From contig CAVUYE010000002.1 of assembly GCA_963745665.1 (NCBI GenBank), positions 2,108,001 to 2,172,000 of the forward strand: a stretch of DNA of 64,000 nucleotides. Direction: 5' to 3'. The stretch's first letter is position 1. Every line of letters begins with the position of its first letter. Both the position numbers and the translations under genes were made by a program. The DNA is from Bog-473 sp963745665. GTDB taxonomy: Bacteria; Actinomycetota; Acidimicrobiia; Acidimicrobiales; RAAP-2. Under the pieces are notes generated by a model. That model saw nothing but the letters and a program-made list of their open reading frames with translations. It had not been told where the DNA came from and ran no database searches. Below are positions 1-8,682 of this stretch, piece by piece.

Positions 1-67
1 GCACGAGCACCCCGGCTCCGCAGGCGGCGGCGAACAGGGCCGTGCCCTTGCGCCGCACCGGGTTCAC
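1..67 (-). CDS. N-terminus of a membrane or exported protein (partial)
   Basis: A GTG codon at 67-65 opens a frame that runs off the window edge. The 22 visible residues are a short basic stretch (NPVRRK) followed by a hydrophobic run rich in Ala, Gly, Leu and Val, as in a signal peptide or first membrane segment. It starts three bases after the rarA stop, so it is probably cotranscribed with rarA. In many actinobacteria a small DUF948-type membrane protein lies between rarA and alaS, but too little is visible to assign that. Confidence 0.5.
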   Translation of the reverse strand, partial: MNPVRRKGTALFAAACGAGVLV

Positions 68-70
68 GAA

Positions 71-1372
71 TCAGCCTCCCTTGTCCGGGTTTCCCTCGCT
101 CGTGCGCCCACCGTCGCGTGGCGTGGGCTCGTAGTACACCCGGCCCTCGAGCGCGTCAGGACGATACTGCTGGGGGACCACCCCGGAGGGGTCGTCATGG
201 GGGTAGACGTAGCCATCGCCGTGGCCCAGGGTGGCGGCGCCCTTGTAGTGGGCGTCCCGCAGGTGCGTGGGCACCTCCTGCGCCACGCTCGAGCGCACGT
301 CGGACTGGGCCCGCCCCAACGCGACGACCACGGCGTTCGACTTGGGCGCCCGGGCCAGGTAGATCACGGCCTCGGCCAGGTTCAGCGCCGCCTCGGGCAG
401 CCCCACATACTCGACAGCCCGCGCCGCCGCCTCCGCGACCAGCAATGCCTGGGGATCGGCCAGACCGATGTCCTCACTGGCCAAGATGACCATGCGGCGG
501 GCCAGGAAGCGGGGGTCCTCCCCCGCCTCGATCATGCGGGCCATCCAGTAGAGGCCGGCGTCGGGGTCCGAGCCCCGCACGCTCTTGATCAGCGCGCTGA
601 TCTGGTCGTAGTGCTCGTCGGCGCCCTGGTGGAACAACCGGCCGTCCCGGGCCCGCGCCATGTCGTCCATGGTCAGCACGACCCGGGCATCGGAGTCGGC
701 GCCCGCCCCGACACCGCCGGCGAGCGCCACCGCCGTCTCCACCGTCGTCAACGCGGCGCGGGCGTCGCCTTCGCAGGCCGCCACCACGGCATCGATGGCG
801 TCGTCGTCCGCGTCGGCCCCCTCCAAGTCCAGACCGCGTCGGATCAGGGTGCGCAGGTTGTCCGGCGACAAGGAATGCAGCCGCCACAGTGAGGTCCGGC
901 TCAACAAGGGCGGATTGACCTCGAAGAAAGGGTTCTCGGTGGTGGCGCCGATGAGCACGACCAGGCCGTCCTCGACGGCGGGGAGGAGCACGTCCTGCTG
1001 GGACTTGCTGAAGCGGTGCACCTCGTCGATGAAGAGCATCGTGCCCTGCCGCTGCTCGCCCAGGCGGCGCTGCGCCTCGGCCAGGGCCTCGCGCACGTCC
1101 TTCACGCCGGCGGCGGTGGCCGACAGCGTGACCAGATGCTTGGCGGTGGTGTCGGCCAGCAGGCGGGCCAGGGTGGTCTTGCCCGTGCCCGCGGGGCCCC
1201 ACAGGATCGACGAGCCGATGCGGTCCGATTCGGCGAGGACGCGCAAGGGGGCGCCGGGGCCGACAAGGTGCTCCTGGCCCACGACCTCATCGAGGGTGCG
1301 GGGGCGGAGCCGGGCTGCCAGGGGCGCCTGGCTCTGGAGGCGGCGGTCGGCGGCGTCGGCGAAGAGGCTCAG
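71..1372 (-). CDS. rarA: Replication-associated recombination protein A (RarA/MgsA), AAA+ ATPase
   Basis: AAA+ ATPase of the RarA/Mgs1/WRNIP1 family, which acts at stalled replication forks. Counting from the proposed start, Walker A is GPAGTGKT at residues 59-66, Walker B LFIDEV near 113-118, and sensor 1 GATTENP near 142-148; the C-terminal half carries the MgsA tetramerisation region (SEDIG, GHGDGYVYPHDD). The protein is 433 aa, close to family length. The start is odd: the frame upstream of the conserved N-terminus has no ATG, GTG or TTG for a long distance into aspS. The best candidate is a CTG at 1372 that overlaps the aspS stop (CTGA) and gives a normal N-terminus, (M)SLFADAADRR. Function is secure; the start codon is inferred. 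Confidence 0.93.
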   Translation of the reverse strand: MSLFADAADRRLQSQAPLAARLRPRTLDEVVGQEHLVGPGAPLRVLAESDRIGSSILWGPAGTGKTTLARLLADTTAKHLVTLSATAAGVKDVREALAEAQRRLGEQRQGTMLFIDEVHRFSKSQQDVLLPAVEDGLVVLIGATTENPFFEVNPPLLSRTSLWRLHSLSPDNLRTLIRRGLDLEGADADDDAIDAVVAACEGDARAALTTVETAVALAGGVGAGADSDARVVLTMDDMARARDGRLFHQGADEHYDQISALIKSVRGSDPDAGLYWMARMIEAGEDPRFLARRMVILASEDIGLADPQALLVAEAAARAVEYVGLPEAALNLAEAVIYLARAPKSNAVVVALGRAQSDVRSSVAQEVPTHLRDAHYKGAATLGHGDGYVYPHDDPSGVVPQQYRPDALEGRVYYEPTPRDGGRTSEGNPDKGG

Positions 1373-3171
1373 GGGGGCGGTCCTGCGCTCGGCGGCGGCG
1401 GCGGCCCGGGGCTCGGGCTCGGCGGCACCACGACCCGGATGCCCAGTTCGGCCAGGCTGGCGGCGGGCAGCGGTGTGGGGGCGCCGGTCAACAGGTCGGC
1501 CCCGGACTGTGTCTTCGGGTACGCGATCACCTCCCGGATGTTCTCCTCGCCGGCCAGGATCGCCACGAGCCGGTCCACCCCGACCGCGAAGCCGGCGTGC
1601 GGCGGCGCCCCGTAGCGGAAGGCGCCCAGCAGGAACCCGAAGCGGGCCTCTGCCTCCTCGGGGCCGATGCCGAGCGCGGCGAAGACCTGCTCCTGGGTGT
1701 CCCGGCGATGAATACGCACACTCCCCGAGCCGAGCTCCCAGCCGTTGAGCACGAGGTCGTAGGCCTGCGAGCGCACGGCGAACGGGTCCGTCGCCAGCAA
1801 CGGCAGGTCCTCGGGGTACGGCATCGTGAAGGGATGATGCGCCGCCTGCGGGTTGCCGTCGGCTCCGGTGCCGTCGAACATCGGGAAGTCGACGACCCAC
1901 ACGTATCGATGCGGGCCCTGGGCCACTGGTGGCGCGCCGATCGCCACGCGCAGCGCACCCAGCACCTCGCAGGCCGTCGCGTAGTTGTCCGAGACGGCCA
2001 GGATGAGGTCCCCGGGTTCCGCCTTCGTCTGTTCCAGGACGCTTGCAACCTCCTGCTCCGACAGATGCCGGGCCAGGGGGCCGTCCAGCGTGGGACCGAC
2101 GCGGAACCAGGCCAGGCCGGCGGCTCCGTGCTTCTTGGCCAGCTCCGTCACCTCGTCGAGCCTCTTGCGGGGCCAGGTGGCGCCCTCGGGCACGACGATG
2201 GCCTTTACCGTCGGGGAGGAGAAGGCCTTCACCTCGGTGCGCTCGAAGGCGGCCGAGAGGTCGATCAGCTCGAGCCCGAAGCGCAGGTCCGGCTTGTCGG
2301 TGCCGTAGCGGTCCCTGGCCATGGCCCACGTCATGCGCTCGATCGGCGGCGGCCTCTCCCCTATCGCCGCCTCGGCTGCGTCGAGCACCGCCTCGGAGAC
2401 GTAGGCCATGACGTCGTCCTGGGAGGCGAAGGAGCACTCCATATCGAGCTGCATGAATTCGAACTGGCGGTCGGCCCGGAGGTCCTCGTCGCGCAGGCAG
2501 CGGGCGATCTGGAAGTAGCGGTCGAAGCCGCCCACCATGAGGAGCTGCTTGGCCAGCTGCGGGCTCTGGGGCAGGGCGTAGAACGCCCCGTGGTGGAGCC
2601 GCGAGGGGACGGAGAACTCGCGGCTGCCCTCGGGGGTCGGGGCCCAGAGCAGCGGCGTCTCGATCTCGACGAAGCCCTGGCGGTCCATGGCTCGGCGCAG
2701 GGCGGCGTTCACCCGCGCCCGAAGGCGGAGGTTGCGCTGCATACGCGGCCGCCTGAGGTCGACGTAGCGGTGCTTCAGGCGGACGGGCTCGTCGGACTCG
2801 TCGCGGTCGTCGACGGAGAAGGGCGGGGGCTCGGCCTCGTTGAGGACCTCGACGGTGCAGTCCCCGATCTCGACCTCACCCGTCCCGATGCCGAGGTTGA
2901 CCGTGCCCTCGGGGCGATGCCTGACGGTGCCGGTCACCGCGATGACCCACTCGGAGCGCACGTCGGTGGCGTAGTCGATGACGCACTGGATGAGGCCCGT
3001 GTGGTCCCGCAGGTCCACGAAGGCGAGATGCTCGCCGTGCTCGCGGCGGCGCGCCACCCACCCGCACACGGTGACGGTCTGGCCCACGTCGGCTTGGCGA
3101 AGGATGCCGCAGAGGTGGGTGCGCAGGGCCGTGGGCCGGTTGTCGGTGGTCTGGTTTGGGTCAGTCGTCAT
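1369..3171 (-). CDS. aspS: Aspartyl-tRNA synthetase
   Basis: Class II aminoacyl-tRNA synthetase, 600 aa, bacterial type. It has an N-terminal OB-fold anticodon domain (GWVARRREHG), a catalytic core with motif 2 (ARCLRDEDLRADRQ), the bacterial GAD insertion, and motif 3 (GFAVGVDRLVAI) near the C-terminus. His45 sits where non-discriminating AspRS enzymes such as that of Pseudomonas aeruginosa carry His31, so this enzyme may also charge tRNA-Asn and rely on GatCAB; that is inference. The ATG at 3171 was chosen because the OB fold begins shortly after it; no strong Shine-Dalgarno is visible. The C-terminus ends in a Pro-rich tail (PSPSPGPPPPPSAGPPP). It follows hisS after 97 bp. Confidence 0.96.
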   Translation of the reverse strand: MTTDPNQTTDNRPTALRTHLCGILRQADVGQTVTVCGWVARRREHGEHLAFVDLRDHTGLIQCVIDYATDVRSEWVIAVTGTVRHRPEGTVNLGIGTGEVEIGDCTVEVLNEAEPPPFSVDDRDESDEPVRLKHRYVDLRRPRMQRNLRLRARVNAALRRAMDRQGFVEIETPLLWAPTPEGSREFSVPSRLHHGAFYALPQSPQLAKQLLMVGGFDRYFQIARCLRDEDLRADRQFEFMQLDMECSFASQDDVMAYVSEAVLDAAEAAIGERPPPIERMTWAMARDRYGTDKPDLRFGLELIDLSAAFERTEVKAFSSPTVKAIVVPEGATWPRKRLDEVTELAKKHGAAGLAWFRVGPTLDGPLARHLSEQEVASVLEQTKAEPGDLILAVSDNYATACEVLGALRVAIGAPPVAQGPHRYVWVVDFPMFDGTGADGNPQAAHHPFTMPYPEDLPLLATDPFAVRSQAYDLVLNGWELGSGSVRIHRRDTQEQVFAALGIGPEEAEARFGFLLGAFRYGAPPHAGFAVGVDRLVAILAGEENIREVIAYPKTQSGADLLTGAPTPLPAASLAELGIRVVVPPSPSPGPPPPPSAGPPP

Positions 3172-3268
3172 GATCAGGGGGTCTCGGCGCTCAGTCTGCT
3201 CGGTGTGGGGCGGGTGGTCTTGGAAACGGAGGTGCTGCAATGGCCTGCAATGGGCGGTGTCAGGGTGC

Positions 3269-4612
3269 TCACCCGGTGAGCGACGTCCAGCGCACTCCCG
3301 CCTCGGCCAGGAAAGCCTCGAGCTCTTCCACAATGGCAGCCCGCGGCACACTCCGTTGCTCGGCGTCGCTGCGCAGGGGGCGTAGGCCCACCGTGCCCGC
3401 GGCCAGCTCCTGGGGCCCGACCACCAGGGCCACCAGGGCGCCGGAGCGATCGGCCGACTTGATCTGGGACTTCATGGAGCGCCCGTCGAAGGCGCGGTCC
3501 GCCCGCAGGCCGGCCCGGCGCAGCTCCGCCGTGAGGGCGACGGCCGACTCGCCACCCGCCGTGTCGATGACGTAGGCGTGCAGCGGGTGCGCCGCCTGGA
3601 CCGAGTCGGTCGTGAAGACGCCTTCGGCGTCACACGCCAGCAGCACCCGCTCGATGCCGATGCCGAACCCGATGCCTGGCGTCGGGTCACCGCCGAGCAG
3701 CTCGACCAGGCCGTCGTAACGGCCGCCGCCGCCGACGCCGTTCTGCGCCGCGTCCAACGCATCCGCCGCGAACTCGAACGTCGTGCGCGTGTAGTAGTCG
3801 AAGCCCCGCACCAGACGGTGGTCGATCGTGTAGGCCACTCCCAGCGCATCGAGCCCGGCGCGCACCCGGGCGAAGTGGGCGGCGCAAGGGTCGCACAGGT
3901 GGTCGAGGAAGTGCGGCGCGTCGGCGGTGGCGGCCCGGCACTCGTCCGACTTGCAGTCCAGCACCCGCAGCGGGTTTTCCAAGTGGCGGCCCCGGTGCGC
4001 CGGGCAGAGTTGGTCCTGCCGTTCGGCCAGGAAGGCGCTGAGCAGCGCGACGTAGCCGGGCCGGCAGACGCTGTCGCCCATGGAGTTCAGTCGCAGGGTC
4101 ACCTGAGTGAGCCCGAGGCCGGCGAAGAAGTCGTACGCCAGCGAGACGACCTCGACATCGAGGTCGGCGTCGGCCGGGCCGAGCGCCTCGACACCGAGCT
4201 GATGGTGCTGGCGGTAACGACCGTGTTGGGGGTTCTCGTGCCGGAACGAGGGCGCCACGTACCAGGCCTTCCAGGGCGGGACCGGGTGGTGCTGCACGTA
4301 GGCGCGGGCGATGGGGGCGGTGCCCTCGGGACGCAGGGCCATCACCTGGCCGTCCCGGTCCTCGAAGACGTACATCTCCTTGCCGACCACTTCGCTGCCC
4401 TCGCCGATGCCCCGGAGGAAGACGCCGGCGTGCTCGAGCACGGGCGTGATCGTCAGGCCGTAGCCGGCACTCTCGACGATGGCGGCGAACTGGGCGACCG
4501 CGGCCTCCCAGCGCAGTGATTCGGGCCAGAGCACGTCGTGCATGCCCTTGGGGGTGCGGGCGGCCGACTGCGAATCGGGTCCGGGTCCGGGCGCGGACGA
4601 CCCCGCGCTCAT
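3269..4612 (-). CDS. hisS: Histidyl-tRNA synthetase
   Basis: Class II synthetase charging tRNA-His, 447 aa. Visible signatures are the KGMHDVLWPES opening, motif 2 (RPEGTAPIARAYV, then SFRHENPQHGRYRQHHQ), the HisRS-specific LVRGFDYYTRTTFEF segment, motif 3 (GIGFGIGIERVLLA), and a C-terminal anticodon-binding domain (VVGPQELAAGTVGLR). The first 20 residues form a polar extension. It lies 24 bp after rsh and upstream of aspS on the same strand; hisS-aspS pairs are common in Gram-positive bacteria. Confidence 0.96.
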   Translation of the reverse strand: MSAGSSAPGPGPDSQSAARTPKGMHDVLWPESLRWEAAVAQFAAIVESAGYGLTITPVLEHAGVFLRGIGEGSEVVGKEMYVFEDRDGQVMALRPEGTAPIARAYVQHHPVPPWKAWYVAPSFRHENPQHGRYRQHHQLGVEALGPADADLDVEVVSLAYDFFAGLGLTQVTLRLNSMGDSVCRPGYVALLSAFLAERQDQLCPAHRGRHLENPLRVLDCKSDECRAATADAPHFLDHLCDPCAAHFARVRAGLDALGVAYTIDHRLVRGFDYYTRTTFEFAADALDAAQNGVGGGGRYDGLVELLGGDPTPGIGFGIGIERVLLACDAEGVFTTDSVQAAHPLHAYVIDTAGGESAVALTAELRRAGLRADRAFDGRSMKSQIKSADRSGALVALVVGPQELAAGTVGLRPLRSDAEQRSVPRAAIVEELEAFLAEAGVRWTSLTG

Positions 4613-4636
4613 AGAAGGCTCTTCACGGCTCGGGGG

Positions 4637-6910
4637 TCAGACTTTCTTGCCAGGAAGCTGACGATACGCGTCGAACACCCCGTCGAGGTGCTTCAGCGCG
4701 TTGATCAATGAGTGCAGATGCGTCGGATCGGCCAGCTCGACGTCGAAAGCCATCCGGCTGACCCGGTCCGGCGTGGTGGCCGTACGGGCGGCCACGATGT
4801 TGAGGTGGTGCTCGGAGACGACCCGGGACACGTCGGCCAACAGGCGGGCCCGATCGAAGGCCTGCACCTCGATGGTGGCCACGAAGACGCCGTCGTTGCC
4901 CCGGTCCCACTCCACCTCCATGAGGCGCTCCCGGGAGCGGTCGGCCAGCGCCGCCGCGTTGGCGCAATCGGCTCGGTGCACCGAGACGCCACGGCCCTGG
5001 GTCACGAAGCCCACGATCTGGTCGCCCGGTACCGGCGTGCAGCAGCGGGCCAGGTGGATCATGACGTCGTCGAGCCCCTCGACATAGACGCCCGTGCCGG
5101 TGCGGCGGCCCTGGCGGGGCCGGGTCGTGCCGGGCAGGGCGATCGTCGGGAGCTGCTCGTCCGCCTCGCCACCGCCCCGCAGGGCCTTGGTGAGGCGCTG
5201 CACGATGGACTGGGCCGAGACCTGGTTCTCGCCGATGGAGGCGTAGAGCGCATCGAGGTCGGCCAGGTTCATGGTGTCGGCCACCTGCTGCAGGGCCGTC
5301 GAGCCCAGCAGCTTGTGCAAGGGCAGGCCGTCACGGCGCAGGGCTCGGGCCAGTTCCTCCCGCCCGTTCTCGATGGCGTCCTCCCGGCGCTCCCGCGAGA
5401 ACCATTGGCGGATCTTGTTGCGGGCCCGAGTGGAGGCGACGATCTGGAGCCAGTCCCTCGAGGGGCCCGCCGTCGGCGCCTTCGAGGTGATGATCTCGAC
5501 GGTGTCGGCGCTGCTGAGCTGCGTCTCGAGCGGCACGAGGCGGCCGTTGACCCGGGCCCCGATGAACCGATGGCCCACCTCGGTGTGGATGGCGTAGGCG
5601 AAGTCCACGGGCGTGGAGCGGGCCGGCAACGCGATGACCTTGCCCTTGGGCGTGAAGACGTAGACCTCGTCCTGCTCCAGGTCGAGCTTAAGCGCCTCGA
5701 GGAACTCGATCGGGTCGTCGGTCTGGCGGTCGACGTCGGCGATGCGCTGGAGCCACGCCATCTCCGAGGAGTGGTCCTCCTTGGACTTGTAGCCCCAGTG
5801 GGCGGCGATGCCGTACTCGGCCCGGTGGTGCATCTCGGAGGTCCGGATCTGCACCTCGACCGGCTTGCCGTCCAACCCGATCACCGTGGTGTGCAACGAC
5901 TGGTACATGTTGAACTTGGGCGTGTTGATGTAGTCCTTGAAGCGCCCCTGCACCGGCGCCCAGATGGCGTGGATGGCGCCCAGCGCGGCCCAGCAGTCCT
6001 TCTCGGACTCGACGACGACCCGGATGGCGACCAGGTCGTTGATGTCGTCGAACTCCTTGCCCCGCACAACCATCTTCTCGTAGATTGACCAGAGGTGCTT
6101 CGGCCGTCCGGTGACGTCGGCCACGACGCCCATGTCGTTCATCTGCTGGCGCACGTGCACGAGCACCCGTTCGAGGTACTCCTCGCGCTGCGGCGCCCGG
6201 GCGGCCACCATCTGCTCGATCTCGGCGTAGCGCTTCGGGTGCAACGTGGCGAAGGCGAGGTCCTCCAGCTGCCAACGCACCTGCTGCACCCCGAGCCGGT
6301 GGGCCAGGGGCGCATACACGTCGAAGGTCTCCTGCGCCGTGCGGCGCTGCTTCCACTCGGGCATGACGGCGAGCGTGCGCATGTTGTGCAGCCGGTCGGC
6401 CAGCTTGATCAGCAGGACGCGCCAATCGTCGGCCATGGCGACAAGCATCTTGCGGATGGTGGCCGCCTGCTGGGCCTCCTTGGAGTTGAACTGCAGCCGG
6501 TCCAGTTTGGTCACCCCGTCGACGACGCTGGCCACCCCTTCGCCGAAGTCCTCCTCGATCGTCTCGAGCGTCAGGCCGGTGTCCTCCACGGCGTCGTGGA
6601 GGAGCGCGGCGGCCACCGTCTGCTCGTCGAGGCCGAGCTCGGCCACGATCGTCGCCACCGCGATGGGGTGCGTGATGTAGGGCTCGCCCGAACGCCGGAA
6701 CTGGCCCTCGTGCGCCGTGGCGGCGGTCCGACCCGCCGCCACGATCATGGAGGTGTCGTCCTCGGGGCGGTGGCGGGCGAATTCGGCCAGGAGAGGGGCC
6801 AACAGCTCGCGCAACACCGGCTCATGTGCCTGCTCCGGCTCGAGACTTCGAGCGTTCGTGGCGCTATCTGTGTCTGGGCCGGATGGAGTCACCCGCGTCA
6901 GGGCCACCAT
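4637..6910 (-). CDS. Bifunctional (p)ppGpp synthetase/hydrolase (Rsh family)
   Basis: Stringent-response enzyme, 757 aa, full-length RelA/SpoT homologue. Order of domains: HD hydrolase with intact HDAVEDTG (about 105-112); synthetase with GRFKDYINTPKFN, YQSLHTTV and EVQIRTSEMHHRAEYG; TGS (VYVFTPKGKVIALP); a Cys-containing region (ARCCTPVPGDQIVGFVTQGRG); and a C-terminal ACT domain. Retention of both HD and synthetase motifs predicts synthesis and hydrolysis. The ATG at 6910 follows a TAGCCT -10-like hexamer by six bases, so the transcript could be leaderless (inference). It lies between secF and hisS, the usual actinobacterial context. Confidence 0.95.
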   Translation of the reverse strand: MVALTRVTPSGPDTDSATNARSLEPEQAHEPVLRELLAPLLAEFARHRPEDDTSMIVAAGRTAATAHEGQFRRSGEPYITHPIAVATIVAELGLDEQTVAAALLHDAVEDTGLTLETIEEDFGEGVASVVDGVTKLDRLQFNSKEAQQAATIRKMLVAMADDWRVLLIKLADRLHNMRTLAVMPEWKQRRTAQETFDVYAPLAHRLGVQQVRWQLEDLAFATLHPKRYAEIEQMVAARAPQREEYLERVLVHVRQQMNDMGVVADVTGRPKHLWSIYEKMVVRGKEFDDINDLVAIRVVVESEKDCWAALGAIHAIWAPVQGRFKDYINTPKFNMYQSLHTTVIGLDGKPVEVQIRTSEMHHRAEYGIAAHWGYKSKEDHSSEMAWLQRIADVDRQTDDPIEFLEALKLDLEQDEVYVFTPKGKVIALPARSTPVDFAYAIHTEVGHRFIGARVNGRLVPLETQLSSADTVEIITSKAPTAGPSRDWLQIVASTRARNKIRQWFSRERREDAIENGREELARALRRDGLPLHKLLGSTALQQVADTMNLADLDALYASIGENQVSAQSIVQRLTKALRGGGEADEQLPTIALPGTTRPRQGRRTGTGVYVEGLDDVMIHLARCCTPVPGDQIVGFVTQGRGVSVHRADCANAAALADRSRERLMEVEWDRGNDGVFVATIEVQAFDRARLLADVSRVVSEHHLNIVAARTATTPDRVSRMAFDVELADPTHLHSLINALKHLDGVFDAYRQLPGKKV

Positions 6911-6950
6911 CCATACAGGCTACCCGCCAGGGGAAATGCAGAGACGCACA

Positions 6951-6972
6951 CGCCGCTGCATACGCAGCGGCG
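6951..6972. terminator. Hairpin between secF and rsh (9-bp stem, 4-nt loop)
   Basis: Perfect inverted repeat CGCCGCTGC / GCAGCGGCG separated by ATAC, inside the 110-bp gap after the secF stop. On the minus strand it is followed by a T-enriched but interrupted stretch. It probably ends or attenuates yajC-secDF transcription before rsh. No long U-tract is present, so intrinsic termination strength is uncertain. Confidence 0.55.
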
Positions 6973-7020
6973 CTTCCGGCGGCGATGGAGGGCGCTCTGC
7001 TCGGCGCCGCTCAGCTCAGC

Positions 7021-8682
7021 TCAGCGTTTGCGCCTGCTCTTGTTCTTGTTCTTGCGCGGCCGGGGACCCTGGGCCGACGGCCGCCTCGCACCCTGGCTTC
7101 CCGGCGTCCCGGACGACGAGGCACCAGCGCCCACCGCCGCACCCGCCCCGGCCGCCGAGCCCGTCGAACCGGGCTCGCGGTCCAGCACCGCCGTCGATCC
7201 CCCGCCGGCACCCGGGCCTCCCCCACTGCCGCCCGCACCGCTCCCCGAGCCGGGCCGGATGGGCCCGCTGCGCTTGGAGCCCGACTTCTGCGCGGCGGCA
7301 GCGCCGACCCGGTTGACCTGGCCCGAGGCCGCCACGCTCATGGCGGTGTTCAGCTGGGCCGCGTCCACCGCAGAGTAGAACTCCTTGGTGTTGCCGCGCT
7401 TGGCCAAGCGGTTGGCGATCTGGACCCAGCGGTCCTCGCGTTCCTTCATCATGCAGAGCACGGGCGAAGCGATGAAGATCGACGAGTAGGCCCCAGAGAG
7501 CAGCCCGACGAAGAGCGCGAGTCCGTAGGACTGCAGCGTCGTGGCGCCGAGCAGCTGCGCGCCGATCAGGAGCACGGCGAGCACCGGCAGGATGGCCACC
7601 ATGGAGGTGTTGATCGACCGAGCCAGCGTCTGGTTCATCGACAGGTTGATGAGCTGCGGGTAGGTCAACCGGCCGCTGCTGCCGATGCCCTTGGTGTTGT
7701 CACGCACCCGGTCGAACACCACGACGGTGTCGTAGAGCGAGTAGCCGAGGATGGTCAAGATGGCCACCACGGTGTCGGGCGTGACCTGGAAGTTGAAGAT
7801 GGAGTAGATGCCGACGGCGACGAGGACGTCGTGGAGCATGGCGATAAAGGCCGCCAGCGCCATCTTGGGCTCGAAGCGGATGCTGATGTAGATCGCCACC
7901 ACAATGAAGAAGATGATCAGCGCCTGTATCGCCTTGTCCGTGATGGACGATCCCCACGTCGGCCCGACGGTGGTCACGCTGATCCGATCGGGCGCGGTCG
8001 ACGGTACAGAGTTGGACGGCGACGTCGTCGTGGTCGTGGGTGCCGTCGAGCTGGTGGTGGCTCCCGCTGCCGCCTTGGCTGCCGTCGTCGTCGTCGCCTT
8101 GGCGGTCGTCGAGGTCGTGCTGGGCGTCGAACCCTTGGGCGCGTGCGCGTTCGCCACTTCGGTCATCGCCTTCTGCACGTTGGTGTTGACGGCAGCCTGC
8201 TGGGCCTGCGACAGGCGGTTCACGTCCGACTGCACGGTGAGGGTCTGCTTGCTCCCGCTCCCGAGTAGCTGCACCGTGGGATCGATCACGCCCGTTCCGT
8301 TGAGCGCATTGGTCGCCTCGCTCTGCGTCACGCCGGGCGCGGCGATCGTCCACTCCGTCCCGCCCTTGAACTCGATACCCAGGTTCAGCCCGCCGCGCAG
8401 CACGATCGAGAGGATCCCGAGGACGATGATCGCCGTGGAGATGCTGAACCAGATCTTGCGCTTGCCGACGAAGTCGAAGCGGGTCTCGCCCCGGTAGAGG
8501 CGGGCGATCGGCCCGTGGCCCTTGGGCTCCCGGGCCAGCAGGGACCGGGCGGCGTCATCGAGGCTGACGAGCTCCTCCTCGTCGAGGCTCCCCGTGTCGA
8601 CGCTCTCCTCGAGCCTCTCGACATCCTCCTCGGGCACGTCGTCGAGGGAGCTCCCGTCGCCGCTGCGGCCGTTGTCGCTCAC
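7021..8682 (-). CDS. secF: Protein translocase subunit SecF
   Basis: RND-family membrane subunit that with SecD uses the proton gradient to assist the SecYEG pathway. The GTG at 8682 overlaps the secD stop (GTGA). The 553-aa product is long for SecF: an acidic N-terminal cytoplasmic extension of about 85 residues; TM1 followed by the NLGIEFKGGTEW signature; an extracytoplasmic domain carrying a low-complexity Ala/Thr/Ser insertion (about 40 residues, TTTTAAKAAAG type); TM2-6; and a Gly/Pro/Ala-rich tail ending in a basic KNKNKSRRKR cluster. The transmembrane core (DTVVVFDRVRDN) is intact. Confidence 0.95.
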   Translation of the reverse strand: MSDNGRSGDGSSLDDVPEEDVERLEESVDTGSLDEEELVSLDDAARSLLAREPKGHGPIARLYRGETRFDFVGKRKIWFSISTAIIVLGILSIVLRGGLNLGIEFKGGTEWTIAAPGVTQSEATNALNGTGVIDPTVQLLGSGSKQTLTVQSDVNRLSQAQQAAVNTNVQKAMTEVANAHAPKGSTPSTTSTTAKATTTTAAKAAAGATTSSTAPTTTTTSPSNSVPSTAPDRISVTTVGPTWGSSITDKAIQALIIFFIVVAIYISIRFEPKMALAAFIAMLHDVLVAVGIYSIFNFQVTPDTVVAILTILGYSLYDTVVVFDRVRDNTKGIGSSGRLTYPQLINLSMNQTLARSINTSMVAILPVLAVLLIGAQLLGATTLQSYGLALFVGLLSGAYSSIFIASPVLCMMKEREDRWVQIANRLAKRGNTKEFYSAVDAAQLNTAMSVAASGQVNRVGAAAAQKSGSKRSGPIRPGSGSGAGGSGGGPGAGGGSTAVLDREPGSTGSAAGAGAAVGAGASSSGTPGSQGARRPSAQGPRPRKNKNKSRRKR

